From an uncultured bacterium (GTDB lineage: Bacteria > Verrucomicrobiota > Lentisphaeria > Victivallales > Victivallaceae), in assembly GCA_900551245.1 (NCBI GenBank), contig URVC01000008.1:32915-96914 (forward strand): a stretch of 64,000 nt of DNA, in the 5' to 3' direction. Position numbers and translations under genes: made by a program. Of this stretch, positions 9,348 to 18,364 are shown piece after piece. The notes under the pieces are model-generated. The model worked only from the letters and a program-made list of their open reading frames with translations. It did not search any database and was not told the origin of the DNA. Position 1 is the first letter of the stretch, and each line of letters begins with the position of its first letter.

Positions 9348-9934
9348 CTTACAAAGGCATCCATGAAATCTTGAAAAAAGCGTTTGTGATCTATGTGCCG
9401 CTCTCGCTGCTGACACCGCTTCTGATGTATCAGTGGCGGGACAACAACCGTCTGATTCTGATGGATCGGGCGAACAGTTATCATATCACGGAGTATACCT
9501 CCGATCAGCAGCTCCGGCAACTCTATGAGTATCAGGTCAAACAGGCGGTTTTCGCTTTTCTGATGCGCAATCCGAACGGTTTCGACAACCGGGAACTGCT
9601 GGATGCGATGTTCGTCGGAACAGCCAGACAGGAAGCGCAGAAGCAGTTCGCATCGGAAGCGGCGCAGTTCAAACAATATAAAATGCACCAGAAACCGGAA
9701 GTGCTGAACATCCGGATTCTGCGGGCGGACCGCCGAAGATCGTTTGCGCGGGTGAGCGGACAGTTAATCCGCTACTATGTCACGCCGCACAACGAGCAGC
9801 GGACCTTTACATTGGAGTTTGAGCTGAATCTGGAACTTCAGGTCAACTACGATACCGCCAACGGCAGCCGCTATCCGTTCATCATCACCAACATGAAATA
9901 TGCACAACTGGAACATCAGGAGACTCAGAAATGA
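9344..9934 (+). CDS. VirB8/TraE-like inner-membrane protein, second copy
   Basis: This 196-residue protein has a short cytoplasmic N-terminus, a single hydrophobic segment at about 12-28 and a periplasmic domain rich in beta-strand patterns (TFTLEFELNLELQV). It resembles TraE/VirB8 in length and topology. It lies between the first VirB8-like gene and the VirB9/TraK-like gene, exactly where TraE-type proteins are expected, with ATGA overlaps on both sides. The two copies share little obvious identity by eye beyond the overall plan and a LCEALFG/LLDAMFV-like segment, suggesting an old duplication. Confidence 0.68.
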   Translation: MTYKGIHEILKKAFVIYVPLSLLTPLLMYQWRDNNRLILMDRANSYHITEYTSDQQLRQLYEYQVKQAVFAFLMRNPNGFDNRELLDAMFVGTARQEAQKQFASEAAQFKQYKMHQKPEVLNIRILRADRRRSFARVSGQLIRYYVTPHNEQRTFTLEFELNLELQVNYDTANGSRYPFIITNMKYAQLEHQETQK

Positions 9935-11367
9935 AGCTGTTATCATCACTCGCTCTCGCATTTTTTACCGCCGTTACTGTGATGGCGAATGAACCGACGC
10001 CGGAGGAGATCCGGCTGCAGAATCAATATATCGAATACCGGTTGATGCAGGGAGAAATTTACCGCATCTGCGTCAAGATGAACGACGGCGTGACCACAAT
10101 TCAGTTTCCGTCCAGAATTTCGGAAATCGCCGGAAAGAATATCAGCGTCGACGGCAAGGGAACCGATTTTCAGATCGCGGCACAGCCCGGTTCCTATTAT
10201 TTCAACGTTTCCGCGTTGAAACCGGGCGTTTCCACGACGCTGACCGTCACTTACAACCGCCAACTTTACATTCTCTATCTGATCCAGTCGGACAAGGAGG
10301 CGTATGCTTCGGTGGTGTTCGGCAAAAGTTCCGGTAGGCGGAATTTTACAGACAACGTCGTTACCAGCACGCCGAAAGTGACTCCCGCAAGGCTGGTTTC
10401 CCTGATCGACATGGCGAAAAAGTATGACGTATTGAAAGAAACTTATCCGGATTCACTCGCAGGCGTGGAGCGGGCGCTTTTCAGGAACCGTTACCGTTGC
10501 GGCAAGTATGACATTCATCTTGATGAAGCGATCCGGTTTGAGGAAGAGGACACGGTCATTTTCAAGTTGCGCCTGGTCAATCTGACGGATAATGAGATCA
10601 AATATGACAAGCACTCCTTTTCCGCTCATGCGGGAGACGGCGTCTATTACATGAGCGTTTCCGATGCGTCCGGGATCATGCCGCCGAAGTCGGAAACATA
10701 TGCCTGGTTCGGCATTACCTCCACTCCGCGCGGCGGCCGCAACAACCTCAAGGCCGACAACGACTGGCTGATTGCCCTGACCACACAGGAAATGCACCTT
10801 GAAAATATTCAATCCGTCAAAAATGAACTCAAGGAAAAAGAGCGCGTTGAAGCGGAAAAAGCGGCATTGCTGAAAGAACAGGCAAAAAAGGCCGGGAAAA
10901 AGATTCAGACTGCGGAACAGCTGATGAAGGAGCTGAAACAGCAGCAGGAGGAGTTCGCCCGCCTGAAAGCGGAAATAGAACGCTCCTTTACAGAAAATCG
11001 GCGAAAGCTGGAGGCGGAAAAAGAGGAAACGGCACAAAAACTCCAGAATGCCGTTCAGCTTGAAGAAGATGCCAGAGAAAAGGCAAAGCAGATTCTTGAT
11101 GATGCCGATCGGCGTCTGAAAGCGGAGATCAAGGCCGCTGAGCTGATTCGTCGGGAACTTGATAAAGAGATTGAGGAACGGAAAGCTCAGAAAGCCGATC
11201 TTGAACGGGAAATACAGGAAAAATCGGTCCTCGAAACACAGAATGCCGCAGTGTCCAGTCTTAAATCCATGCGGAAGCAGACGCAGGAAAACGTCCGGGC
11301 AATTCAACAGCGAACGGAAGATACGGTCCGCAGATGGAAGCCGTCTGACGGCAACGGAGGAAAATAA
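9931..11367 (+). CDS. VirB9/TraK-like periplasmic protein with coiled-coil tail
   Basis: A signal peptide ends near VMA-NEP (residue 20). Residues about 35-130 read like the N-terminal domain of VirB9/TraK: GVTTIQFPSRISEIAG, then a beta-rich stretch ending SALKPGVSTTLTVTYNRQLYIL. Residues about 180-285 form a second beta domain (DIHLDEAIRFEEEDTVIFKLRLVN). The last about 180 residues are a long, highly charged coiled coil that ordinary VirB9 proteins (near 270-300 residues) lack. VirB9 with VirB10 and VirB7 makes the outer-membrane core of the T4SS. The neighbouring VirB10 homologue 2 bp downstream supports this. The coiled coil could extend the complex or bind the fibre protein; that is inference. 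Confidence 0.7.
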   Translation: MKLLSSLALAFFTAVTVMANEPTPEEIRLQNQYIEYRLMQGEIYRICVKMNDGVTTIQFPSRISEIAGKNISVDGKGTDFQIAAQPGSYYFNVSALKPGVSTTLTVTYNRQLYILYLIQSDKEAYASVVFGKSSGRRNFTDNVVTSTPKVTPARLVSLIDMAKKYDVLKETYPDSLAGVERALFRNRYRCGKYDIHLDEAIRFEEEDTVIFKLRLVNLTDNEIKYDKHSFSAHAGDGVYYMSVSDASGIMPPKSETYAWFGITSTPRGGRNNLKADNDWLIALTTQEMHLENIQSVKNELKEKERVEAEKAALLKEQAKKAGKKIQTAEQLMKELKQQQEEFARLKAEIERSFTENRRKLEAEKEETAQKLQNAVQLEEDAREKAKQILDDADRRLKAEIKAAELIRRELDKEIEERKAQKADLEREIQEKSVLETQNAAVSSLKSMRKQTQENVRAIQQRTEDTVRRWKPSDGNGGK

Positions 11368-11369
11368 CC

Positions 11370-12677
11370 ATGACCGGCACTGAACTCGTCAACATCATTA
11401 AATCGCCGACATCGAAAATCGTGATGTTCGGCACACTGCTGATAACCGGCGCTCTGATTCTGGTTCCGATGCTGAACCGGAACGAAGATCCGAATTCCAT
11501 CGTTCAGGAAACGGAGCTCCGGCAGGAAGAAAAGGCGCCGCTGGACATCGGCAGTGATATTCCCCGCTTCAAACTGGATCGGGATTCGGATTCCGGAGCT
11601 GCGGCTGAAACGCCGCCTCCGGTCATCGGCGACAACCGTTCGCCCAAACCTGCCTTGCCGAAAGGCAGCGGAAGCACTGCAAGAGAAAACGTCCGTCAAA
11701 AACTTGCGGAACGCAGCGAACGGATTCCGCGTGAACGTGATCTGGCCTCAATGCTCGGCATCAAAAAGGATTCGCAGGCGAATGCACGCGGCAACAGTTT
11801 TCAATCGCGGATCTTTGTTCTCAGCGCCGCACAGGGAAACGTCGAGGCAAAAGACGATACATTTCTCTCTTCCCGCTATGCTCCATTCGGGCGGCTGCTG
11901 GACTGCAAGCTCGTGAATACTCTGGAGTCCAACGTCGATGGCACTCCGCTGATCGCCATTGTCATCAAGGATCTCTGGTGGACCAATGCGCAGGGAGAGC
12001 GCAAGCTGATCATTCCCGCAGGAACGGAAGTTCACGGAAAAATGGGCTCGTGCGTCCGCAACCGGATGATGAGCGACGGCAATTTCATATTGGTCTGGCA
12101 GATCACTTCCGGTCAGGTCGGCATGGAACTGCAGCTTCAGGGGCGGGTGCTGGAGAAGTCGAATCAGGCGGGCGACAAGAGCAAAGCCACCATTACCGAT
12201 ATGGCGGCGGGGATTCCCGGTCGCGTGATGGGCAACTCCAATCTGAACGAGATGCTCCAATACACAATGGCGTTCGCCCGCGGGCTTTCGGAAGGTTTTG
12301 AGACGACCAAGACCTTTGACAACGGTTCAACCATTGTTACTGAAAACGACGGCTCCACGAAGAATGCGCTTGCCAAAGCGTTCGAGACTCTTTCCAACGT
12401 CGCGCTGGAAAACATCACGGACAAAATCTCGAAAGAGTCGTATTACATCCGAGTGCCAGCCGGAACGGAGTTTTACCTCTACATTGAGCAGGTGACGGAT
12501 GTGGAAAAGGCCGCGATTGCGGACACCGTGCTGAACAATCTCGAACAGGTCAAACTTGCCCGGGAACAGAAAAACAACTCCGCCGACTCTTCAGTTGAAC
12601 GCGCTTCACAGCTTCACGACGCGCTCGGCGGAGTTTTTCCGAAATCACTCCAAAAAGAATTGAAAGGGATTCGTTGA
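11370..12677 (+). CDS. virB10: VirB10/TrbI-like core complex protein
   Basis: The 435-residue protein has a short cytoplasmic tail, a membrane segment at about 17-33 (VMFGTLLITGALILVPML), and a Pro/charge-rich periplasmic linker to about residue 110. Its C-terminal beta-rich domain contains SRYAPFGRLLDCKLV, PLIAIVIKDLWW and LIIPAGTEVHGK. The last is the typical VirB10/TrbI signature (G-x(1,2)-IPAGT). VirB10 spans both membranes and gates the channel. Its position after the VirB9-like gene is the canonical order. This is among the most secure family calls in the operon after the ATPases. Confidence 0.87.
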   Translation: MTGTELVNIIKSPTSKIVMFGTLLITGALILVPMLNRNEDPNSIVQETELRQEEKAPLDIGSDIPRFKLDRDSDSGAAAETPPPVIGDNRSPKPALPKGSGSTARENVRQKLAERSERIPRERDLASMLGIKKDSQANARGNSFQSRIFVLSAAQGNVEAKDDTFLSSRYAPFGRLLDCKLVNTLESNVDGTPLIAIVIKDLWWTNAQGERKLIIPAGTEVHGKMGSCVRNRMMSDGNFILVWQITSGQVGMELQLQGRVLEKSNQAGDKSKATITDMAAGIPGRVMGNSNLNEMLQYTMAFARGLSEGFETTKTFDNGSTIVTENDGSTKNALAKAFETLSNVALENITDKISKESYYIRVPAGTEFYLYIEQVTDVEKAAIADTVLNNLEQVKLAREQKNNSADSSVERASQLHDALGGVFPKSLQKELKGIR

Positions 12678-12678
12678 A

Positions 12679-13284
12679 ATGAAACAGAACATGATCGCAC
12701 TTCTCGCCGGACTCTCCGCTGCCGCTCTGGTCGGCTGTCAGTCAAAACCGGAAACGCCTGAACCGAAGGAATACACCTCCGTGCCGCTCTATATGGCGGG
12801 ACAGGAAATTCCCGGAGATTCGCAGGAAAAGTATCTGACCAACGCCTCGGTGAAAATGTATTCGGTCGGCCGTCTGGTCGATCCCGGTTCCGGCACCATG
12901 CGCGAAGCCGGAACGGTCTACCGGATTGAAACTGCTCCGAAGTGGAATCTGATTCCGCAGCATGACGCCAATCCGGAGAGTTTCGCCAGACGGAAATTGC
13001 AGGAACAGTATGCGGATTCGATGCTCGGTCAGATGAACCGTTCGCTTTCCGAAACGCGGGAGGTCAAACATGGGCTTGACACACTTCAGAGGAATATGTC
13101 GGAAATCGACCGCAAGCATCAGGTATTGGCAGAGGAAAACCTTCTGCTGAAAAAAGAACTCAAAAAGCAGAATGAGAATACGGTCAGTCTGCTGAACGGA
13201 ATCAAGAAAATGCAGAAATACATCGAATTGCTGGAACAGCGTCTCAACGACCGCAATACCATGAACTTCGGAGGACAGAAATGA
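12679..13284 (+). CDS. Lipoprotein with C-terminal coiled coil
   Basis: This 201-residue protein has a lipobox LVGC (Cys near residue 20). A proline-rich region follows, then a middle segment, and from about 110 a heptad-rich coiled coil (VLAEENLLLKKELKKQNE). It follows VirB10 by 1 bp, so it is a candidate TraV/VirB7 partner anchoring the core complex to the outer membrane. It could equally serve as an exclusion or stabilising lipoprotein. I see no TraV cysteine motif beyond the lipobox. Export and lipidation are well supported; the role is inferred. Confidence 0.7.
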   Translation: MKQNMIALLAGLSAAALVGCQSKPETPEPKEYTSVPLYMAGQEIPGDSQEKYLTNASVKMYSVGRLVDPGSGTMREAGTVYRIETAPKWNLIPQHDANPESFARRKLQEQYADSMLGQMNRSLSETREVKHGLDTLQRNMSEIDRKHQVLAEENLLLKKELKKQNENTVSLLNGIKKMQKYIELLEQRLNDRNTMNFGGQK

Positions 13285-13571
13285 AACAGCGGATTGCTTT
13301 TGCCCTGATCATAATCGCCTTTGCCATGAGCGGAGCATTGCATTACAGGGAATACCGGAAGTCTCAGGAAATTTCCGACATACTCCGTATTCAGGCGGAA
13401 ATCGAGTTCAAACGCACTTCATTGATGGTCGTTTATCAGGAGGTGCTGCAAAGCGTGGTAAAAGAACTTGACACGATGAAACACGGCAGAATCGAAGCGG
13501 AAAGTCAGGAGCTTTCCAGGCTGCTTGATTCTCTCCCGGATGAAATCGAACTTCAGGAGGCGCAGCCATGA
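13281..13571 (+). CDS. Small single-pass membrane protein
   Basis: This 96-residue protein overlaps the previous stop (ATGA). It has one N-terminal hydrophobic segment (about 5-20, IAFALIIIAFAMSGAL) and then an amphipathic helical region. It overlaps the following ParA start by 4 bp. No family is recognised. Signal-anchor topology with the helical part in the periplasm is likely. It belongs to the conjugation transcript, but nothing in the sequence says what it does. Confidence 0.65.
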   Translation: MKQRIAFALIIIAFAMSGALHYREYRKSQEISDILRIQAEIEFKRTSLMVVYQEVLQSVVKELDTMKHGRIEAESQELSRLLDSLPDEIELQEAQP

Positions 13572-14416
13572 AACGGATGCTGATCTTTATTGCCGGAACC
13601 AAAGGAGGAGTGGGAAAATCCTTTGCCTCCGCGATGCTGGCGGGGGCGGCTGAGGATCTCGGACTTTCTCTGACCGTTTATGATACGGACAATGAGAACC
13701 GGACGCTTGCCACGCTGATGAAAGAGCATTGCAGATTTCTGGATGAACAGAAAGAAACGTATCCTCTGGATGAGGTCATCAACAGCCTTTATGGATCATC
13801 GCCCGTGACCATCACCATTGTGGATATGAAAGCCGGAACCAGCCGTTCGACGCAGGAATGGTTCTCGTCGGTTCCGTGGGATGCCCTGCGGAAAATTGAT
13901 GTGGATGTTTACGTGGCAGGCTGTGTGACTTCCGATCCGGATTCCGTCAGGACGTTCGGACCGTGGCTGGAATATTTCCATAACATTGATTTCCCGGTGC
14001 ATTATCTGCTCATCAAAAACGCGAAGGACGGAGACAACTTTTTTGTCTGCGACTCCCTGCTGGAACCGGGAATGCGGGAAATGGAATTGGATTACAGCGT
14101 CTTTTTCATATCACCGATTGAGCAGGAATACATCGGCAAGCTCAATAACAATGACATTCTTCTGCGGGATTATCTGCACGGCAAAGGCCCCAAAACACTT
14201 CTGCCGACCATCATGCAGAAATCGCGCCTGCGAAACCATTATTACGCAATCACCGATCAGTTCATTGAGTTTTTCGCTTCCAGAATGGAGGCAAATGAAC
14301 GGACTGAATCCCGTCAGAAAATTCTGACATCCGTACAAAAACGGATTGCGCTCCGTTCGGGAGTACAACCCGATGAACACGAAAAAGAAGAAACAACAAA
14401 ATCGAAAGGGAACTGA
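13568..14416 (+). CDS. ParA/MinD-like P-loop ATPase of the conjugation module
   Basis: The 282-residue protein opens with the deviant Walker A KGGVGKS (residues 12-18). YDTDNENRT lies at about 38-46 and a Walker B-like ITIVDM at about 80-85, as in ParA/Soj/MinD ATPases. A 20-residue charged tail follows. Embedded between mating-pair genes and coupling-protein genes, it more likely positions the transfer machinery or recruits the element's DNA to it than partitions a plasmid. No ParB partner is adjacent; the helical-module protein immediately downstream (2 bp) is a candidate partner. Family is firm, role inferred. Confidence 0.85.
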   Translation: MKRMLIFIAGTKGGVGKSFASAMLAGAAEDLGLSLTVYDTDNENRTLATLMKEHCRFLDEQKETYPLDEVINSLYGSSPVTITIVDMKAGTSRSTQEWFSSVPWDALRKIDVDVYVAGCVTSDPDSVRTFGPWLEYFHNIDFPVHYLLIKNAKDGDNFFVCDSLLEPGMREMELDYSVFFISPIEQEYIGKLNNNDILLRDYLHGKGPKTLLPTIMQKSRLRNHYYAITDQFIEFFASRMEANERTESRQKILTSVQKRIALRSGVQPDEHEKEETTKSKGN

Positions 14417-14418
14417 AG

Positions 14419-14937
14419 ATGGCAAGAATGAAACCGCAAATGACGCCGGAACAGCAGACCGCCTATCGTCAGGCGGTCGCGCAGAAAGTGATCGACTCGA
14501 TTCCGTATGAAAAATATTGCGCGATCACACCGGAACAGGCCGCAAAACAGATCAAGGCGTGGGAGAAATCCAAAGCTGTCGATTTCAATCAGCCCCCGTC
14601 GAATCGCCGCAACGCTCCGGCACCGGAACGGGCGGTGCCGGCGAAAACTCCGGAAGCTCCTTCCGGAGATGGATTGCGCACCCGTCACCAGCTCAACGAG
14701 TTTGTCCGGCTAGTCAAAGACGGGCGGCTGAATCCGATTTCCCGCGATAAATGGGCGACGATTTCCTCCAAAGAGATGGGCAAACTCATTTACATCGGGC
14801 AGCAGCGCGAGAAAAACGGCGAGCTTGCTCCGGCACGGGATCAGCAGGATCAGGGGAAAGAACCGGAAAAGCAGGCGAAGGCTCCCCGGAACAGAGCGCC
14901 GCGTCCCCGTTCACGCGGCAATGATCTGGATATGTGA
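14419..14937 (+). CDS. Basic helical-module protein downstream of ParA
   Basis: This 172-residue protein has two copies of a small helical pattern. The first is at about 7-48 (MTPEQQTAYRQAVAQKVIDS ... ITPEQAAKQIKAW), the second at about 92-130 (TRHQLNEFVRLVKDGRLNP ... WATISSKEMGKLI). They are joined by a Pro/Arg-rich linker and followed by a very basic tail (PRNRAPRPRSRG). The modules match those in the proteins at 6196, 15833 and 18365. The charge and the position just behind ParA suggest a DNA- or ParA-binding adaptor; that is inference. I know no named family for it. Confidence 0.68.
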   Translation: MARMKPQMTPEQQTAYRQAVAQKVIDSIPYEKYCAITPEQAAKQIKAWEKSKAVDFNQPPSNRRNAPAPERAVPAKTPEAPSGDGLRTRHQLNEFVRLVKDGRLNPISRDKWATISSKEMGKLIYIGQQREKNGELAPARDQQDQGKEPEKQAKAPRNRAPRPRSRGNDLDM

Positions 14938-14961
14938 GTCCGGTGAAAGGAGAGATACGGT

Positions 14962-15819
14962 ATGGCGGAACCGTTCAATTTTGAGTTGATTCTCATGGAT
15001 TTTCTGAAATATATGCCGGAAGCGAAACGGCACGACTACGAGCTGATGCTCCGGCGTTGCAATTTCAGCGATCCCGCTGATCCGATGTTTCCCGTCATGC
15101 TGTTTCTTCTGTTCTTTCAGGATAATCTCGCCGACCGGATGGAGGAGTTGACGGAAGAAGTGAAAGCGCAGAAAATGATTCCACCGACGGAACACGCTGC
15201 TGTTGCGCCGGAACGGAAATCCTGCAGGAAAATCGTGGTTACGGTTCTGCTAGCAGTTCAACTGATGTTGACCGTTTTCGGCGTTTTCTGCCTGACGTTC
15301 CGGGATTTTCCAAGTCAACCAATCATGAATCCCGCCCTTTCGCATTCCAGCGAGATTCAGAAAATCAACCGCTATTGGGATGCGAAACTGCAATATGCAC
15401 AGAAAGGAAATTTTTGTATGAACCGGCTTGATCTGATTCCCGAAACGGAATTCATGGGAGCTGTTTTGCTGATTCTCATTTTTTTCCTGGGGCTGATGGC
15501 GCTTCAAATCATCTGGCTTGTTCTGACCGTTCGCGGTCTGCGCAACAGCGAGAAACGGTTGGATGAAGCGACCGGACGGCTGCATCGCAACCTCACGCAG
15601 CAGAAGAAAACGGAGGAACTCATGGCGTTCCTGAACGGTCCGCCGCCTCCGGTTCCGCCGAATACGCCGCTTCCCGACCTCACGGTTCCGGCTTCAGTTC
15701 CAGTTCCGAAGCAGCCTCCCGTTGCCGATGACACGGCATGGAACAAGAAAGAAGCGGAAGAGGAACCAGTCCCGGAATCGCCGGAACAGAGCGAATCGGC
15801 AGAAGGGAAAACCTCATAG
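14962..15819 (+). CDS. Two-segment membrane protein, conjugation operon
   Basis: A ribosome site AAGGAGAG precedes ATG 14962. The 285-residue product has an N-terminal cytoplasmic helical part, a membrane segment at about 93-115 (VVTVLLAVQLMLTVFGVFCL), a loop of about 55 residues, and a second segment at about 173-197 (VLLILIFFLGLMALQIIWLV). The tail is Pro- and Glu-rich. No family is recognised. Since the neighbouring coupling ATPase lacks N-terminal membrane helices, this protein could help hold soluble transfer factors at the membrane, but that is only a guess from position. Confidence 0.6.
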   Translation: MAEPFNFELILMDFLKYMPEAKRHDYELMLRRCNFSDPADPMFPVMLFLLFFQDNLADRMEELTEEVKAQKMIPPTEHAAVAPERKSCRKIVVTVLLAVQLMLTVFGVFCLTFRDFPSQPIMNPALSHSSEIQKINRYWDAKLQYAQKGNFCMNRLDLIPETEFMGAVLLILIFFLGLMALQIIWLVLTVRGLRNSEKRLDEATGRLHRNLTQQKKTEELMAFLNGPPPPVPPNTPLPDLTVPASVPVPKQPPVADDTAWNKKEAEEEPVPESPEQSESAEGKTS

Positions 15820-15832
15820 AAGGAGTTGAAGA

Positions 15833-18349
15833 ATGTCCATCATGACCGAAGATCAGGTGAAACTCCTGCACAAATTACAGATGGCGGAAATCCCCGCATT
15901 CAAAAACATCAATCCGCTGACTCTTCAGGAGGACGAGGCGCGCGATCTGTTCCGCATGAATCTGCCGCCTTTGGAGTGGATCAATGCGGCAGCGCAAAAT
16001 GAAAAGCATGAACTCATCGAAAAGCGTTTTATCGGCGTTTCCGAGAACAACTGCCGTGAGCAGATGAAGGATTGGCTGGAGAAAGAGAATCTGACTTTGC
16101 TTCAGCAGCCGAATCCGCAGTTCGGCGCGGGAGAAGCATGGCTGGAATATTTCTCCCAGCCGCTCAAGTCCGTCAACTTCAAAGCATTGAGCGATCATTT
16201 TGATCGCTGGGAAATCCCGATACCCAGGATTCCGGTTTCGAAGGATCAGCAGGAGGTACTCCGGCATAAGGCGCCGGTTCCTGCGCAGGAGATTTATACC
16301 CGTCTGGATGCCGAAGAACTCAAACAGGAGTTACAGAAATTGCGCAGCGGCAAAAGCGTTTCCGAAGGGATTCAATTCGGATTCGCTCCCGGTGATGTCG
16401 GAACCTTTGAAGAAGACACTACGTTCCATACCTTCCTTTCACCCCTGAGTGCTCCGTCCGTCAAGGAATGGGAACGGCTTGCCAGGAGTCTCCCGGTGGA
16501 AGAACTGGTCGGACAGGTGCAGGTCGATACCGTTTTGTCGGATGTGGAACGCAAACCCTATTATGCACTCCTGTCGCCGGAGGAGTTGCAGACGGAAATC
16601 GAATATTTTCAGGCGAACGGCGAGTTCCGTAACGGGATTGAAATCGGTTATGCGTCAGGCGGCAAGCCGAAGGCGGAAAAATCCGTCGAGCCGCTCGTCA
16701 CGGAACTTTCCGATGAGGAGCTGGACCAGCTGGAAGCCGGAACGTTTGCGGATCGGAGCAAACTGCGCGGGCAGAAGCTGCTCGGTTTTTCCAAAGCGCA
16801 GGAGATTCCGGTGTTCCGGCGAATGAGTCCGGAAGAACTGCAAAAAGAGCTCGACTTATTTGCGGAAAGCGGTAAATTTTCCAGTCCGGATATTTCTGTC
16901 GGGCATGTTCCGGAGCGGGAAACGCATAAGAAAGAGTTCCATCGTCCGTTGGTCCCGCTGTCCGAAAAAGACCTGTCCGATCTTGCTGCGGGCAAGACAA
17001 TCCGCAATCAGGACATCCTGCTTGCGCAGAAATTGGTCTGCCGGACGCCGCTGATACCCGGAACTCCGGTCTATGAAAAGAAATTTTCCGCTTTGGAACT
17101 GGCTTTTGATGACTGTCCGCAGAAACGCCTTGAAATCTACGCTCAATACCGCAAGGAACAGGATGAACGGGCGTTGAATAAGGTCACACCGGAACTGCGG
17201 GCACAGATCAAGGCATTGCAGGAGTCCGGCAAAGGACCGAAAATCGACCGGGAGAATTATCTTGCCTTTACGCGCAAAGACGCGGAAACATACATCCGGG
17301 AGCATGAGAAAAATCCAGAGAACACCTTTACGCCGACTGTATATCCCAGGCGGGCGGTTCCGAAGAATGAAGCGTTTCCGCAGTTCAAAAAATCCAATCT
17401 GTTCTCCCAGCCTCAAGCCGATTACCTGCAGCGCTCCATTCTCCGCGATCTCGCGGCGGAAGGGCATATTGCTTCTCCTGAAACCGTGGGGGAGTTTCTG
17501 GAGAAGCTGGAATTCATAACCGATGCGCAGGCAAAGGAATTGATCAAACCGCATCTTGGCAAATCCGCGGGAACCGGTCTCCTGAACCAGTGCCGCGCCT
17601 ACATGGAAAGCGGCAAGATTTTCAATGAAAAAGAAATCAAAACCATCGCCGATGTACAGCGGCTTTATCAGGTGAATCGTGGAATGGATTTTGACAAGAA
17701 AGCCGCGCTGAAAGATCTGATCGAAGGCGGTTACATCCAGTCCAACGATGCTCTGGCAAAAATCAAATTTACCACCGAGTTACAGGATGACGCCCTGATC
17801 GCCAAATACAGCGATGCTAGAATCGGCAGGAATCTGCGCGCCCGGATCAATGACTTGATCGACGAGGCAAAAATCGGGCAGATTGCGGATGAGGATTTTC
17901 AGCAGATGAGCATTTCCAAAGGAATGCAGATTATTGCCGCCAATGCGGAAATTGAACGCTACAAACATCCGATGGCAACGCCGGGACAGATTGTTCTGTT
18001 GCAGAAAATGGAACAGCGCGGTCAGATTGACCTGCATAAAATCGACCTGACCAGGTTGCGCTTCCGGACCGCCGACCAGTGGATCAAGCAGAACATCAAC
18101 AATCCCGCGCGGAATACGTACAATCCCGAGGCTCCGGCGACCACAAAACAGAGAGGTCTTTTAACGCTGCTGGTCAGAGAGAAGCTGATCAAAAACATTC
18201 CGTATCCGGAGTGGCGGGATATGACGGTCGATCAGGCGTCGAAGCGAATCTCCTCCGTTCCGCCCCGGCTTTTACAGCAGGCGATAGAAAGGCAAAATGC
18301 TCCGCAGCGAAATGTTTCGCCTCGCCAGAGAACCTCAATGGAACGGTGA
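15833..18349 (+). CDS. 838-residue multi-repeat cytoplasmic protein
   Basis: A strong ribosome site (AAGGAG) precedes the ATG. There is no signal peptide and no membrane segment. Residues about 150-420 hold three degenerate repeats of 80-95 residues, with shared cores LSPEELQ.E...F...G.F followed by a GI.IG-like strand and later a PLV.LS.EEL segment. From about 500 onwards come several short helical modules. The last (about 770-825: PATTKQRGLLTLLVREKLI ... WRDMTVDQASKRI) is the clearest copy of the motif shared with the genes at 6196, 14419 and 18365. Its position beside VirD4 suggests a relaxosome or substrate-recruitment scaffold. I cannot see any relaxase HUH or catalytic tyrosine motif. 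Function unknown. Confidence 0.75.
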   Translation: MSIMTEDQVKLLHKLQMAEIPAFKNINPLTLQEDEARDLFRMNLPPLEWINAAAQNEKHELIEKRFIGVSENNCREQMKDWLEKENLTLLQQPNPQFGAGEAWLEYFSQPLKSVNFKALSDHFDRWEIPIPRIPVSKDQQEVLRHKAPVPAQEIYTRLDAEELKQELQKLRSGKSVSEGIQFGFAPGDVGTFEEDTTFHTFLSPLSAPSVKEWERLARSLPVEELVGQVQVDTVLSDVERKPYYALLSPEELQTEIEYFQANGEFRNGIEIGYASGGKPKAEKSVEPLVTELSDEELDQLEAGTFADRSKLRGQKLLGFSKAQEIPVFRRMSPEELQKELDLFAESGKFSSPDISVGHVPERETHKKEFHRPLVPLSEKDLSDLAAGKTIRNQDILLAQKLVCRTPLIPGTPVYEKKFSALELAFDDCPQKRLEIYAQYRKEQDERALNKVTPELRAQIKALQESGKGPKIDRENYLAFTRKDAETYIREHEKNPENTFTPTVYPRRAVPKNEAFPQFKKSNLFSQPQADYLQRSILRDLAAEGHIASPETVGEFLEKLEFITDAQAKELIKPHLGKSAGTGLLNQCRAYMESGKIFNEKEIKTIADVQRLYQVNRGMDFDKKAALKDLIEGGYIQSNDALAKIKFTTELQDDALIAKYSDARIGRNLRARINDLIDEAKIGQIADEDFQQMSISKGMQIIAANAEIERYKHPMATPGQIVLLQKMEQRGQIDLHKIDLTRLRFRTADQWIKQNINNPARNTYNPEAPATTKQRGLLTLLVREKLIKNIPYPEWRDMTVDQASKRISSVPPRLLQQAIERQNAPQRNVSPRQRTSMER

Positions 18350-18364
18350 ATTGGAGAAAACGGC

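Noticed and set aside
13568..14416. Plasmid partition locus (ParA as evidence of a plasmid)
   Set aside because: No ParB or parS-like repeats are adjacent, and the gene is embedded in the transfer operon of an element integrated in a chromosomal gene.
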